The position numbers and the translations under genes are program-made. A DNA stretch of 64,000 bases from Kribbella capetownensis (GTDB lineage: Bacteria > Actinomycetota > Actinomycetes > Propionibacteriales > Kribbellaceae), in the NCBI RefSeq assembly GCF_004331485.1, contig NZ_SJKD01000001.1, positions 1,178,001 to 1,242,000 of the forward strand, written 5' to 3'. The notes beneath the pieces are model-generated. The model was not told the origin of the DNA. It did not search any database and saw only the letters and a list, made by a program, of their open reading frames with translations. Positions 37,419 to 45,627 of the stretch are shown piece after piece. The number at the start of each line of letters is the position of its first letter. Position 1 is the stretch's first letter.

Positions 37419-39984
37419 GAGCGGCCGTGGGCATCTGCGGATCTACCTGGGTGCCGCGCCCGGCGTCGGGAAGTCCTACAAGATGCTGGGCGAGGGTCAG
37501 CGCCGGCTGGCCCGGGGCACGGATGTCGTGGTCGGATTCGTCGAGACCCACGGCCGCGAGCACACCGCGGAGATGCTCGAAGGACTGGAGATCGTGCCGC
37601 GGCGGATCATCGACTACCGCGGCGCCAGCTTCACCGAGATGGACCTCGACGCGGTGCTGGCCCGGCGGCCGGAGGTGGCGCTGGTCGACGAACTGGCGCA
37701 CACCAACGTGCCAGGCAGCCGCAACGAGAAGCGCTGGCAGGACATCGACGAGTTGCTCGCCGCAGGGATCGACGTGATCTCGGCGGTCAACATCCAGCAC
37801 CTCGAGTCGATCAACGATGTGGTCGAGAAGATCACCGGCGTACCGCAGCAGGAGACGGTCCCGGACCGCGTGGTCCGGGCCGCCGACCAGATCGAGCTCG
37901 TCGACATGACTCCGGAGGCGCTACGCCGCCGGATGGCCCACGGCAACGTCTACTCGGCGGACAAAATCGATGCTGCCCTGGGCAACTACTTCCGGGTCGG
38001 CAACCTGTCCGCCCTGCGCGAACTGGCGCTGTTGTGGCTCGCCGACCGAGTGGACGTCGGCCTGCAGCAGTACCGTGCCCAGCATGACATCGACTCGACC
38101 TGGGAAGCCCGGGAACGTGTCGTGGTCGCCCTCACCGGCGGCCCCGAGGGTGGGACCCTGATCCGGCGTGCCGCCCGCATCGCCGCCCGGTCCTCCGGTG
38201 GAGACCTGCTCGCCGTTCACGTCGCCCGCTCCGACGGGCTGACCGGCGCCGACCCGAAACGCCTCGCCGAGCAACGCATTCTGGTCGAGAGCCTCGGTGG
38301 TACGTACCACCAGGTCGTCGGCGACGACGTACCCGCCGCGCTGCTGACCTTCGCCCGGGCCGAGAACGCGACCCAGCTGGTCCTCGGCGGCAGCCGCCGC
38401 TCCCGCTTCGGCTCGCTGACCGGTCCAGGGATCGGTACGTCGACCATCCGGGACTCCGGCGACATCGACGTTCACATCGTCACGCACTCGCAGATGGGCC
38501 GCGGTCGGCTGCCCCGGCTGCGCGGCAGCCTGTCCACTCGGCGCAAGGTCGAAGGTTTCGTGCTGGCCGTCGTACTGCCGCCGCTGCTGGCGCTACTGCT
38601 CGGATTCGGTGGAGACAGCCTCAACCTGACCAGCAACGTGCTCGCGTTCCTGCTGGCCGTGGTCGTGGTCGCGCTGGTCGGTGGGTTGTGGCCGGCCATG
38701 GTGACGGCTGTGGGCGGGACCGTCGTACTGAACTACTTCTTCACGCCGCCGACGCGCACGTTCACGATCGCCGAGCTGAACAATGTGCTCGCGCTGGCGA
38801 TCTTCGTCATGGTCGCGGCGATGGTGAGCTCCGTCGTCGACCGGGCCGCCCGCCGGACCAGGCAGGCAGCCCGGGCAGCCGCCGAGTCGGAGACCCTGGC
38901 GACTCTCGCCGGGTCGGTACTGCGGGGTGAGACCGCCCTGCCTGCCTTGCTGGAGCGGGTCCGAGAGGCCTTCGGGATGACGAGCGCCTGCTTGATGGAG
39001 CGGGTCGACGATGACGAGCTGACCGAGGTCTGGCGGCCCATCGCCTCGGCCGGTACGCCGACCTGCCGCCGACCCGAGGACGGCGACGCCGAGATCCCTG
39101 GGCGGGATGATCTGGTCCTGGTGCTGCAGGGTCGGCAGCTCGCCGCGGACGAACGCCGGTTGGTCGGTGCCTTCGCCGCCCACGCGGCCGCGCTGGTCGA
39201 CCGCGCCCGGCTGAGCGCGGCGGCTGCGGAGGCCAAGCCGCTGGCCGAGGCGGACAAGCTTCGTACGGCGCTGCTGCGCGCGGTCGGCCACGATCTTCGT
39301 TCCCCGCTGGCATCGGCGAAGGCATCCGTGACGAGCTTGCGCAGTGACGATGTCGACTGGAGCGAGTCGGAGCGGGCCGAGCTGCTGGAGACGGCAGACG
39401 AGTCGCTGGACCGCCTGTCACGTCTGGTGGACAACCTGCTCGACCTCAGTCGCCTGCAGGCCGGCGTACTGCCTGTCTTCACCCGACCGATGGCGCTCGA
39501 CGAGATCCTGCCCAGCGTCCTGGCGGAGCTCGGCGATCAGAGCGAGAAGGTCTCCGTCGACATCCCGCACACATTGCCCTTGGTCGAGGCCGATCCGGCA
39601 CTGCTGGAGCGGGTCGTGGCGAACCTGCTGGCCAACGCGATCCGGCACTCGCCGCCCGGCCGGGCGCCGTTGGTCACCGGCAGTGCGCTCGGCGACACGG
39701 TCGAGATCCGGGTGATCGACCGTGGACCGGGCATCCCGCGCGAGGACCGGGACCGGGTGTTCGCGCCGTTCCAGCGGCTGGGCGACACTGACAACACGGT
39801 CGGCGTCGGTCTCGGGCTGGCGCTGGCGCGTGGCCTCGCCGAGGCGATGCACGGCACCCTGCAGCCCGAGGACACTCCGGGTGGTGGGCTGACGATGGTG
39901 GTCTCGATGCCGACCGCGAACCTGCGGCCGGCCGACGCGCCGATCCCCGGATCGCGCGAACGCTCCGAGCCGGAGGTGTCATGA
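37411..39984 (+). CDS. kdpD: osmosensitive potassium sensor kinase KdpD
   Basis: An 857-residue sensor kinase that responds to low potassium or osmotic stress. The N-terminal KdpD domain starts HLRIYLGAAPGVGKSYKMLG (Walker-type loop). A USP-like domain (about residues 215-350) follows. Four membrane helices lie near residues 390-490 (KVEGFVLAVVLPPLLALLLG), then a GAF-like region, and the kinase core with phospho-acceptor HDLRSPLASAKA and N-box ANLLANAIRHSPPGRAPLVT. ATG at 37411 is preferred (GAGG 8 bases upstream); a GTG at 37366 would add 15 residues. The stop overlaps the kdpE start as ATGA. Confidence 0.95.
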   Translation: MSKSGRGHLRIYLGAAPGVGKSYKMLGEGQRRLARGTDVVVGFVETHGREHTAEMLEGLEIVPRRIIDYRGASFTEMDLDAVLARRPEVALVDELAHTNVPGSRNEKRWQDIDELLAAGIDVISAVNIQHLESINDVVEKITGVPQQETVPDRVVRAADQIELVDMTPEALRRRMAHGNVYSADKIDAALGNYFRVGNLSALRELALLWLADRVDVGLQQYRAQHDIDSTWEARERVVVALTGGPEGGTLIRRAARIAARSSGGDLLAVHVARSDGLTGADPKRLAEQRILVESLGGTYHQVVGDDVPAALLTFARAENATQLVLGGSRRSRFGSLTGPGIGTSTIRDSGDIDVHIVTHSQMGRGRLPRLRGSLSTRRKVEGFVLAVVLPPLLALLLGFGGDSLNLTSNVLAFLLAVVVVALVGGLWPAMVTAVGGTVVLNYFFTPPTRTFTIAELNNVLALAIFVMVAAMVSSVVDRAARRTRQAARAAAESETLATLAGSVLRGETALPALLERVREAFGMTSACLMERVDDDELTEVWRPIASAGTPTCRRPEDGDAEIPGRDDLVLVLQGRQLAADERRLVGAFAAHAAALVDRARLSAAAAEAKPLAEADKLRTALLRAVGHDLRSPLASAKASVTSLRSDDVDWSESERAELLETADESLDRLSRLVDNLLDLSRLQAGVLPVFTRPMALDEILPSVLAELGDQSEKVSVDIPHTLPLVEADPALLERVVANLLANAIRHSPPGRAPLVTGSALGDTVEIRVIDRGPGIPREDRDRVFAPFQRLGDTDNTVGVGLGLALARGLAEAMHGTLQPEDTPGGGLTMVVSMPTANLRPADAPIPGSRERSEPEVS

Positions 39985-40658
39985 CCAGAGTGCTGGTGGT
40001 CGACGACGAACCGCAGATCGTGCGGGCGTTGCAGATCAACCTGAAGGCCCGCGGCTACGAGGTGCATCTGGCCGGCAGTGGTACGGCGGCCTTGAAGGTG
40101 GCGGCGCAGCACCCGCCGGAGCTGGTCATCCTCGACCTCGGGTTGCCGGACTTCGACGGCGTCGACGTGATCCGGGGCCTGCGCGGCTGGACCGAGGCGC
40201 CGATCCTGGTGCTGTCCGGCCGGACCGACAGCACGGACAAGGTCGAGGCGCTGGACGCCGGCGCGGACGACTACCTGACCAAGCCGTTCGGGATCGACGA
40301 GTTGCTCGCCCGGATGCGCGCCGTACTGCGGCGCAGCAACATCGCCCAGGACCAGCCGGTGGTGACGGTCGGCGGGATCCAGGTCGACCTGTCCGCGAAG
40401 CGGGTGACCCTGGAGACCGGCGAGGACATCCGGCTCACCCCGACCGAGTGGCACCTGCTCGAGGTCCTGGTCCGGCACCCCGGCAAGCTGATGTCGCAAC
40501 GCCAGCTCCTCACCGAGGTCTGGGGGCCCGGGTACGAGAACGCGAGCGGCAACCTGCGCTTCTACATGGGCCAGCTCCGCCGCAAACTCGAGCCCGACCC
40601 GGCCCGCCCCAAACACCTCCTCACCGAACCAGGAATGGGCTACCGCTTCGAGCCGTGA
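39981..40658 (+). CDS. kdpE: response regulator KdpE
   Basis: The 225-residue OmpR-type response regulator paired with KdpD. The receiver domain has the acidic pair in VVDDEPQIVRALQ, the phospho-acceptor aspartate in LVILDLGLPDFDG and the lysine in YLTKPFG. The winged helix at about 130-225 ends with MGYRFEP. It activates kdpFABC in other bacteria. It overlaps kdpD by 4 bp; no clear terminator follows. Confidence 0.96.
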   Translation: MTRVLVVDDEPQIVRALQINLKARGYEVHLAGSGTAALKVAAQHPPELVILDLGLPDFDGVDVIRGLRGWTEAPILVLSGRTDSTDKVEALDAGADDYLTKPFGIDELLARMRAVLRRSNIAQDQPVVTVGGIQVDLSAKRVTLETGEDIRLTPTEWHLLEVLVRHPGKLMSQRQLLTEVWGPGYENASGNLRFYMGQLRRKLEPDPARPKHLLTEPGMGYRFEP

Positions 40659-40680
40659 CGACCGGCGTCGCCTCACGCCG

Positions 40681-41382
40681 TCAGTAGGCGCGGATCCCTT
40701 CGGCCTCGAGGGAGACGATGTTGGGGTTGTTGCCCGCGTGCCCCCGGCCGCCGCTGCCCGGCAGGATCGCCAGGTGTACGCCGGCCAGGTCGGTGTGATG
40801 TGCCTTGCCGTCCAGGTGGTCCCCGATCCACTGGCGGACCTCCGCAGAGGACTCGCCGAGGGCGAGGTCGGCGGTCAGCTGGAGGTGCGCGAGGATCCGC
40901 GCGATCATCGCCTCGTTCACGGTCTTGCCGAACCCGACCTACGCGTTGATCCAGGAGGCGTTGCCGCCGCCGGTGTCGCAGTACCCCTTCTGCTCCTGGG
41001 CTGTCCCGCAGATGCTGTACGAGTCGATCGAGTACACCTCGGTCCCTCTGGTCTGCGAGCAGGCGGTGACGTGGATGTCGGGCTTGACCTTGCAGGTGAA
41101 GCCCTTGCTCCGCGCGGCCCGGGTCACCTTCGCCACGGTGGCCTTGGTCTGGCCGTCCAGCAGGATCTTCGGGCTCGTGCCCTTCGCCGTCAGTGTGAGG
41201 TCGTGCCGCGTGTTCCCGTCGTCATGGCTCTGTCTCGCCTTACCCCAGCCGATGCGGGGTTTCCGCTCCCTGGAGGTCCGGCTGAGGTCAGCGCCGAGCC
41301 GACCGCGTCCAGCTTCTCCGGGCTCATTGTCGGTCTCCCCTCCCGTGGATTCGGCCACAGGATGGCACGGTGGTGGGGGCAC
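40681..41382 (-). pseudogene. degraded secreted-type protein gene with in-frame TAG
   Basis: The frame reads from about 41382 to a TAG at 40939-40941 and then, without a frame change, continues through VGFGKTVNEAMIARILAHLQ to a stop at 40681. The parts before and after the TAG appear to be one protein: the first half has cysteine-bearing sequence (SKGFTCKVKPDIHVTACSQT, YGYCDTGGG-like KGYCDTGGG), the second half ends LEAEGIRAY. No signal peptide or good start is seen upstream, and a second frame with a plausible start (MSPEKLDAVG) ends at 41190, suggesting a further frameshift near 41200. I do not recognise the family. It looks decayed. Confidence 0.45.
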
Positions 41383-41435
41383 CCGATGTCCGTTTCGTTC
41401 AAGACCGAAGCGTCGTACTGCGCCAGAGTGGAGCC

Positions 41436-42278
41436 ATGGACACCTTCACCGCTGGTCGTGATTTCGTACGCCGGGAGGCCCGGCTGGTCGAGAATCGGCT
41501 CTTCGCCACAGTCTTCGAGGACGCCGATCCGCAAGGAGTGGTCGAGGTACTGCGCGGCTATCAGAACGCCGATGGCGGCTTCGGTCATGGACTGGAGCCG
41601 GACAAACTGGTCCCGGACAGTCTGTCGCTGGATGTGGAGGTGGCGTTCAACACCCTGCTAACCTCCGGCGCCCGACCCGAAGACATGATCCGCCGGGCCG
41701 TCGACTGGCTGGACCGGACCGCGAACGCCGATGGCGCGGTGTCGCTGGCCGCGCCGGTCGTCGAGCAGTACCCGCGCGCCGAGCACATGACCGAGTGGAC
41801 CTACCAGCCCGGTCTCAACCCGACGGCAGGCCTGGTCGGACGGCTGTACAAGCTCGGCTTCGAGCACCCGTGGCGCGATCGCGCCGGCGCGTGGTGCGCG
41901 ACCCAATTGGCCGAGAGTCTGCCCGAGGACGCCCATGGGCTGCACGAGGCGCTGGAGTTCCTGGAACACGCCGGCGACCCGGACCTCGAACGCATCCGGG
42001 ACTGGCTGCCGAAGCTCCAGTGGTTCCGGGCCGACGCCGCGGATCCGACGTACGGCGTGACTCCGCTGCACCTGGCGCCGACGCCGGACAGTGTCTGGCG
42101 GCCGCTCTTCGACGACGCGCAGCTCGAGGCCCACCTCGACCGCCTGATCGCCGACCAGCAGCCGGACGGCGGCTGGGCGATCACCTGGGAGCCGCCGAGC
42201 CAGGCCTCCACCCTCGCGTACCGCGGCATCCTGACCGTCGGCGCACTCCGCACCCTGAAGGCCTACGGCCGGCTCTGA
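41436..42278 (+). CDS. prenyltransferase/squalene-cyclase-fold protein
   Basis: A 280-residue alpha-alpha-barrel protein. Two repeats of the squalene-cyclase/prenyltransferase type are clear: VLRGYQNADGGFGHGLEPD near residue 42 and LIADQQPDGGWAITWEPP near residue 240 (QxxDGGxG/W pattern). It lacks the DxDD motif of true cyclases. The ATG at 41436 is chosen; an upstream frame extends to 41370 without a better ribosome site. Its role is unknown; the fold is used for several glycan- and lipid-modifying functions. It is followed by a strong terminator shared with the L33 gene. Confidence 0.72.
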   Translation: MDTFTAGRDFVRREARLVENRLFATVFEDADPQGVVEVLRGYQNADGGFGHGLEPDKLVPDSLSLDVEVAFNTLLTSGARPEDMIRRAVDWLDRTANADGAVSLAAPVVEQYPRAEHMTEWTYQPGLNPTAGLVGRLYKLGFEHPWRDRAGAWCATQLAESLPEDAHGLHEALEFLEHAGDPDLERIRDWLPKLQWFRADAADPTYGVTPLHLAPTPDSVWRPLFDDAQLEAHLDRLIADQQPDGGWAITWEPPSQASTLAYRGILTVGALRTLKAYGRL

Positions 42279-42296
42279 GCTGCGCTTGAACGCACG

Positions 42297-42327
42297 ACGG
42301 CCCGCCACGAAATGCGTGGCGGGCCGT
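42297..42327. terminator. bidirectional terminator
   Basis: A perfect 13-bp stem ACGGCCCGCCACG/CGTGGCGGGCCGT with a 5-nt loop lies between the converging cyclase-fold and L33 genes. Confidence 0.8.
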
Positions 42328-42341
42328 TGACGTTTGGGTCG

Positions 42342-42509
42342 TTACCGCTCTTCGCGGAAGTCGACGTGCAGGCGGACTGCCGGGTCGTACTTGCGCATCA
42401 CCAGGCGGTCGGGGTTGTTCCGCCGGTTCTTCCGGGTGACGTAGGTGAACCCGGTCCCCGCCGTACTGCGGAGCTTGACGATCGGGCGGAGGTCGTTGCG
42501 CTTGGCCAT
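42342..42509 (-). CDS. rpmG: 50S ribosomal protein L33, cysteine-free (zinc-independent) paralogue
   Basis: A 55-residue L33: [20 protein letters not shown] then [20 protein letters not shown] and [15 protein letters not shown]. It lacks the CxxC pair of the usual zinc-binding L33, so it is the C-minus form that many actinobacteria make under zinc shortage. It is divergent from a G3E-family gene and type B L31; the region between them carries a Zur-like box. The terminator lies 14 bp after its stop. Confidence 0.93.
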   Translation of the reverse strand: MAKRNDLRPIVKLRSTAGTGFTYVTRKNRRNNPDRLVMRKYDPAVRLHVDFREER

Positions 42510-42585
42510 ACTGTCCTTTCCTGGCTCACCTGGCGGGTGACCCTCATCGGACTGAACGCCGGTAAGGTGGCCGCTATTCCAGTGT

Positions 42586-42600
42586 TGGTTATCGTTTTCA
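42586..42600. promoter_or_regulatory. candidate Zur box
   Basis: On the minus strand TGAAAACGATAACCA matches the actinobacterial Zur consensus (TGAAAATGATTTTCA type) at 11 of 15 positions. It is 17 bp upstream of the G3E-protein start and about 77 bp from the L33 start, and all three neighbouring genes are classical Zur targets. Confidence 0.55.
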
Positions 42601-42617
42601 ATTAGGCGGGAGTCTGG

Positions 42618-43712
42618 ATGCTACCGGTGACGCTGCTGACGGGCATCGACGAGCCGTTCCGGGCGGCCGTGGCGGGCAATCTGCTGGCCGCCGCGGGCCG
42701 GGCAGGCGTGCTGGTCGAGTACGACGTCAGCGGCCTGACCGGTGGGTCGGTCGTCCGTATCGCGCGGACCGCGGACGGGGTGATCGACCGCGAGGTGATC
42801 CGGATGGAGCACCCGTGCGTCTCCTGCGCGATGCGCGACTCGCTCGTCCCGCTGCTGGTCAGCATCGCCGCGGTCGACCGGTACGACGTCGCGATCGTGT
42901 CCGTCCCGGGCGCCGGGGACACGAAGGCGCTGGCCGCTGAGATCGCGCGGGACGCGGCCGGGGATCTGCTCACGGTGTCGATCATCACGACGATCGACAC
43001 GGCCGGCGTGGTCGGCGATCTGACCGGGGAGCAGTTGATCCGCGAGCGCGGCATCCCGACAGCCGCCGAGGACGGCCGGGCGATCGCCGAGGTGATCGTG
43101 CACCAGGTCGAGTTTGCGGATGCCGCCGTACTGAGTGGCGATGACGAGACGGCTCGAGCGCTGGTACAGGCCGTCAACCCGCGGTTACTCATCCGGACCA
43201 CATCGGCCGGGCTGCTCGGCGTACGCCTGCACGATCCGGACCCGACGGAGCCTGGGTCGATCAGCGCACCGCTGGAGGGCGGGCCGGTGCAGACCGTCGT
43301 CTGGCAGTCGGACCGGCCGTTCCACCCCGAGCGGCTGTACGACGCGTTGGAGGATCTGGTCGCCGGTACGGCGCGGGGCCGGGGGACCATCTGGATCGCG
43401 ACGCAGCACCGCCACCGGCTCAGCTGGGACAGCTTCGGGACGAACATCGCGATCGGGGTCCTGGGTCCGTGGCTGGCCGATCTGCCGGCCGACCGGTGGT
43501 CCGCGGTCGGGCAGCAGCACCAGGCCCGCTCGGCCCTCGAGTGGCACCCCGAGCACGGCGACCGGGCGTCGTACCTGTCCTTCACCGGGATCGGCCTGGA
43601 CGTCCGGGAATTACGGGAGCGGCTGGATGGTTGTGTCCTTCGTGCGGATGAACCGGTCCACCCCTTGACCGATCCGTTCGCCCCTTATCTGGAAGGAAGT
43701 GCGGCTGCATGA
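42618..43712 (+). CDS. CobW/G3E-family zinc-related protein, degenerate P-loop
   Basis: A 364-residue member of the G3E (CobW/Yjia/ZagA) group. The N-terminus [20 protein letters not shown] occupies the position of the Walker A loop but lacks GxxxxGK(S/T), so GTP binding is doubtful. A CxxC is present in [16 protein letters not shown] (canonical CobW is CxCC). The C-terminal CobW_C domain is recognisable ([30 protein letters not shown]). ATG at 42618 with GGCGGGA upstream. It overlaps the L31 gene by 4 bp and a Zur-like box lies ahead, so it probably helps zinc delivery to or from ribosomal proteins in zinc stress (inference). Confidence 0.8.
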   Translation: MLPVTLLTGIDEPFRAAVAGNLLAAAGRAGVLVEYDVSGLTGGSVVRIARTADGVIDREVIRMEHPCVSCAMRDSLVPLLVSIAAVDRYDVAIVSVPGAGDTKALAAEIARDAAGDLLTVSIITTIDTAGVVGDLTGEQLIRERGIPTAAEDGRAIAEVIVHQVEFADAAVLSGDDETARALVQAVNPRLLIRTTSAGLLGVRLHDPDPTEPGSISAPLEGGPVQTVVWQSDRPFHPERLYDALEDLVAGTARGRGTIWIATQHRHRLSWDSFGTNIAIGVLGPWLADLPADRWSAVGQQHQARSALEWHPEHGDRASYLSFTGIGLDVRELRERLDGCVLRADEPVHPLTDPFAPYLEGSAAA

Positions 43713-43954
43713 AGAAGGACATCCACCCCGACTACCGCCGGGTCGTCTTCCGGGACAAGTCCGGCAACTTCAGCTTCCTCACCGGTTCGACGCGCGAGAG
43801 CAGCGAGACGGTCGAGTGGCACGACGGCAACACCTACCCGGTGGTCGACGTCGAGATCTCGTCCGCGACGCACCCGTTCTACACGGGCCAGCAGCGTGTG
43901 ATGGACACCCAGGGCCGGGTGGAGAAGTTCAGGAAGCGCTACGGCCAGAAGTAA
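43709..43954 (+). CDS. rpmE2: 50S ribosomal protein L31 type B
   Basis: An 81-residue L31 that starts [20 protein letters not shown] and ends [20 protein letters not shown]. The type B form lacks the zinc-binding cysteines of type A and replaces it when zinc is scarce. The ATG overlaps the stop of the G3E gene as ATGA. A strong terminator follows. Confidence 0.96.
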   Translation: MKKDIHPDYRRVVFRDKSGNFSFLTGSTRESSETVEWHDGNTYPVVDVEISSATHPFYTGQQRVMDTQGRVEKFRKRYGQK

Positions 43955-43968
43955 CCCCTGGCCTTCCC

Positions 43969-44000
43969 AGCCCGTCGCCTCACCGAGGCGGCGGGCTTTT
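43969..44000 (+). terminator. terminator of the Zur-type operon
   Basis: A 12-bp stem AGCCCGTCGCCT/AGGCGGCGGGCT (one G-U pair) with a 5-nt loop is followed by TTTT. A textbook rho-independent terminator. Confidence 0.9.
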
Positions 44001-44003
44001 GCT

Positions 44004-44120
44004 TGTCCTTGGCGTCCCTAAGGACAGGAGGTAGTCCCCGGAATACGCGCCGGGGCGAGCGGCCTGAGCGTGGCCGGGCGCTCCCGGGCGCTCCCGGGCG
44101 GAGGACCTCCTGTCCTTGGG
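44004..44120 (+). promoter_or_regulatory. structured leader with competing hairpins
   Basis: TGTCCTT (44004-44010) can pair with AAGGACA (44020-44026). Alternatively CCTAAGGACAGGAGGT (44017-44032) pairs with ACCTCCTGTCCTTGGG (44105-44120) over 16 bp with one G-U pair. The two structures are mutually exclusive. Between the arms are a CCCCGG/CCGGGG hairpin and GGCGCTCCCG repeated twice. It lies between a terminator and the altered ammonia-lyase homologue, which is 86 bp further on. It could be a regulatory leader, or a small mobile element; no target-site duplication is seen. Confidence 0.45.
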
Positions 44121-44205
44121 CGCAGTGCCGCGCTGTCTCGGGTCTCAGACGTTGACCTGCGCGCGGCGGCTGTCCGAGAGCCGTGGGCGGTCTCACACTG
44201 GGCGC

Positions 44206-45627
44206 ATGGAACCGGTGGAGGTGTCGGGTGCTGGGCTGACGCCGCTGGAGGCCGTCGCGCTCGCGCAGCGGCGGACGGCCGTGCGGTTGAGCGATGACGC
44301 CCGGAAGCGGATGAGCGAGTCCGCGGCGGCCGTGGTCGAGGTGGCCCGGCGGCAGCCGGTGTACGGACGGACCACCGGAGTCGGCGCGAACCGGGACGTG
44401 CTGACCACGGACCCCGAGCACGGCGCCCGGTTGCTCGGATCGCATTCCACCACCGGTACGACGTCGTACCCGAAGGACGTGGTCCGGCTCGGATTGTTGA
44501 TCCGGGTCAACCAACTGGCGTCCGGTGGGTCCGGGCTCGATCCGGACGTCGCTGACGCAATCGTTGCCCTGCTCAACGATGGTGATCTGCCGGACCTGCA
44601 CCGCGGCGGCGCGATCGGCACCGGGGATCTCGGCCCGCTGGCCGAACTCGGGCTCGCACTCGGTGAGGTCATCGACGGCACCAGCGCGCTGCCCCTGCTG
44701 TCCAGCAACGCGATCACCCTGGCCGAGTGCTGTCTGGCGTTCGTCGAGGCCTCCACGCTGATCAACGTCGTACCCCTGGTCGGTGCGTTGTCGCACGTCG
44801 CGCTCCGGGGCAACGCCGAGGTGTACGACGTTCGCGTGCACGACGCCCGCCCGCAACCCGGTCAGGTGCGGGTGGCCCGGCGGATGCGCGGGCTGCTGGA
44901 CGGCCTGCCGATCCCGCCGGCCCGGGTCCAGGACCCCTTCGGGCTGCGAGCCTTCGCCCAGGTGCTTGGCCCGGCCGTCGACCACGTCGATGCTCTAGGC
45001 AACAGTTTGCGGATCGACATCAACGCGTCCGCGGAGAACCCGTTGGTGGCCGAGGACACCGTGCTGCACAACGGCAACTGGCATGCGATGCCGATCGCAC
45101 TTGCTCTCGACTCGCTCCGGCTCAGCCTGCACAGTGTCGCCACCCTGTCCACGTCGCGCGTCGCGAACCTGGTCGACCCGGAGTACACCGGACTGAGCCG
45201 CTTCCTCGCCAGCGGTGCGGAGGCGAGCTCGGGCGTGATGATGATCGAGTACGTCGCCCACGACGCGCTGGCCGCAGTCCGGTCAGCAGCCCAGCCGGCC
45301 ACTCTCGGTACGGCGACGTTGTCACGCGGAGCCGAGCACCACGCCAGCTTCGCGCCACAGGCCGCCGTACTCAGTGCTCAGCTTCTCGACGCGCTCCGGG
45401 AGGTGCTGGCCAGCGAACTGGTCACTGCGGTCCGGGCGATCCGGCTGGCTGGGCTCACACCTGAGGATCTTGCGCCGGCCGCGGTCGGGCCGTGGCTGGC
45501 GGACGCGTTCGCCGCGCTGCCACCCGATCTCACCGACCGGTCGCTGCGGGAGGACCTGGAGATCGCCCGCGGTCTGATGACCCAATGGGGCGATCGCCAG
45601 GTCGAGCATCCCGCCGAGTCCGGCTAG
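44206..45627 (+). CDS. ammonia-lyase-fold protein with non-canonical active site
   Basis: A 473-residue member of the histidine/phenylalanine ammonia-lyase family. The fold markers are present (VYGRTTGVGANRD, NSLRIDINASAENPLVAED, LLSSNAITLAECC). The MIO-forming tripeptide, Ala-Ser-Gly in most family members and Cys-Ser-Gly in the HutH of this window, is Gly-Thr-Gly at residues 138-140 (GAIGTGDLGPLAEL). The catalytic tyrosine of QDPYSLR is Phe in QDPFGLR, and the NFH and QEDH positions are NWH and AEHH. Normal MIO chemistry is therefore doubtful. ATG at 44206 lacks a clear ribosome site. The gene ends sharing CTAG with the converging SGNH gene. Confidence 0.82.
   Translation: MEPVEVSGAGLTPLEAVALAQRRTAVRLSDDARKRMSESAAAVVEVARRQPVYGRTTGVGANRDVLTTDPEHGARLLGSHSTTGTTSYPKDVVRLGLLIRVNQLASGGSGLDPDVADAIVALLNDGDLPDLHRGGAIGTGDLGPLAELGLALGEVIDGTSALPLLSSNAITLAECCLAFVEASTLINVVPLVGALSHVALRGNAEVYDVRVHDARPQPGQVRVARRMRGLLDGLPIPPARVQDPFGLRAFAQVLGPAVDHVDALGNSLRIDINASAENPLVAEDTVLHNGNWHAMPIALALDSLRLSLHSVATLSTSRVANLVDPEYTGLSRFLASGAEASSGVMMIEYVAHDALAAVRSAAQPATLGTATLSRGAEHHASFAPQAAVLSAQLLDALREVLASELVTAVRAIRLAGLTPEDLAPAAVGPWLADAFAALPPDLTDRSLREDLEIARGLMTQWGDRQVEHPAESG

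Noticed and set aside
44017-44120. Miniature inverted-repeat transposon
   Set aside because: No target-site duplication and the inverted repeat competes with another stem, which fits a regulatory leader better; a genome search for further copies would decide.
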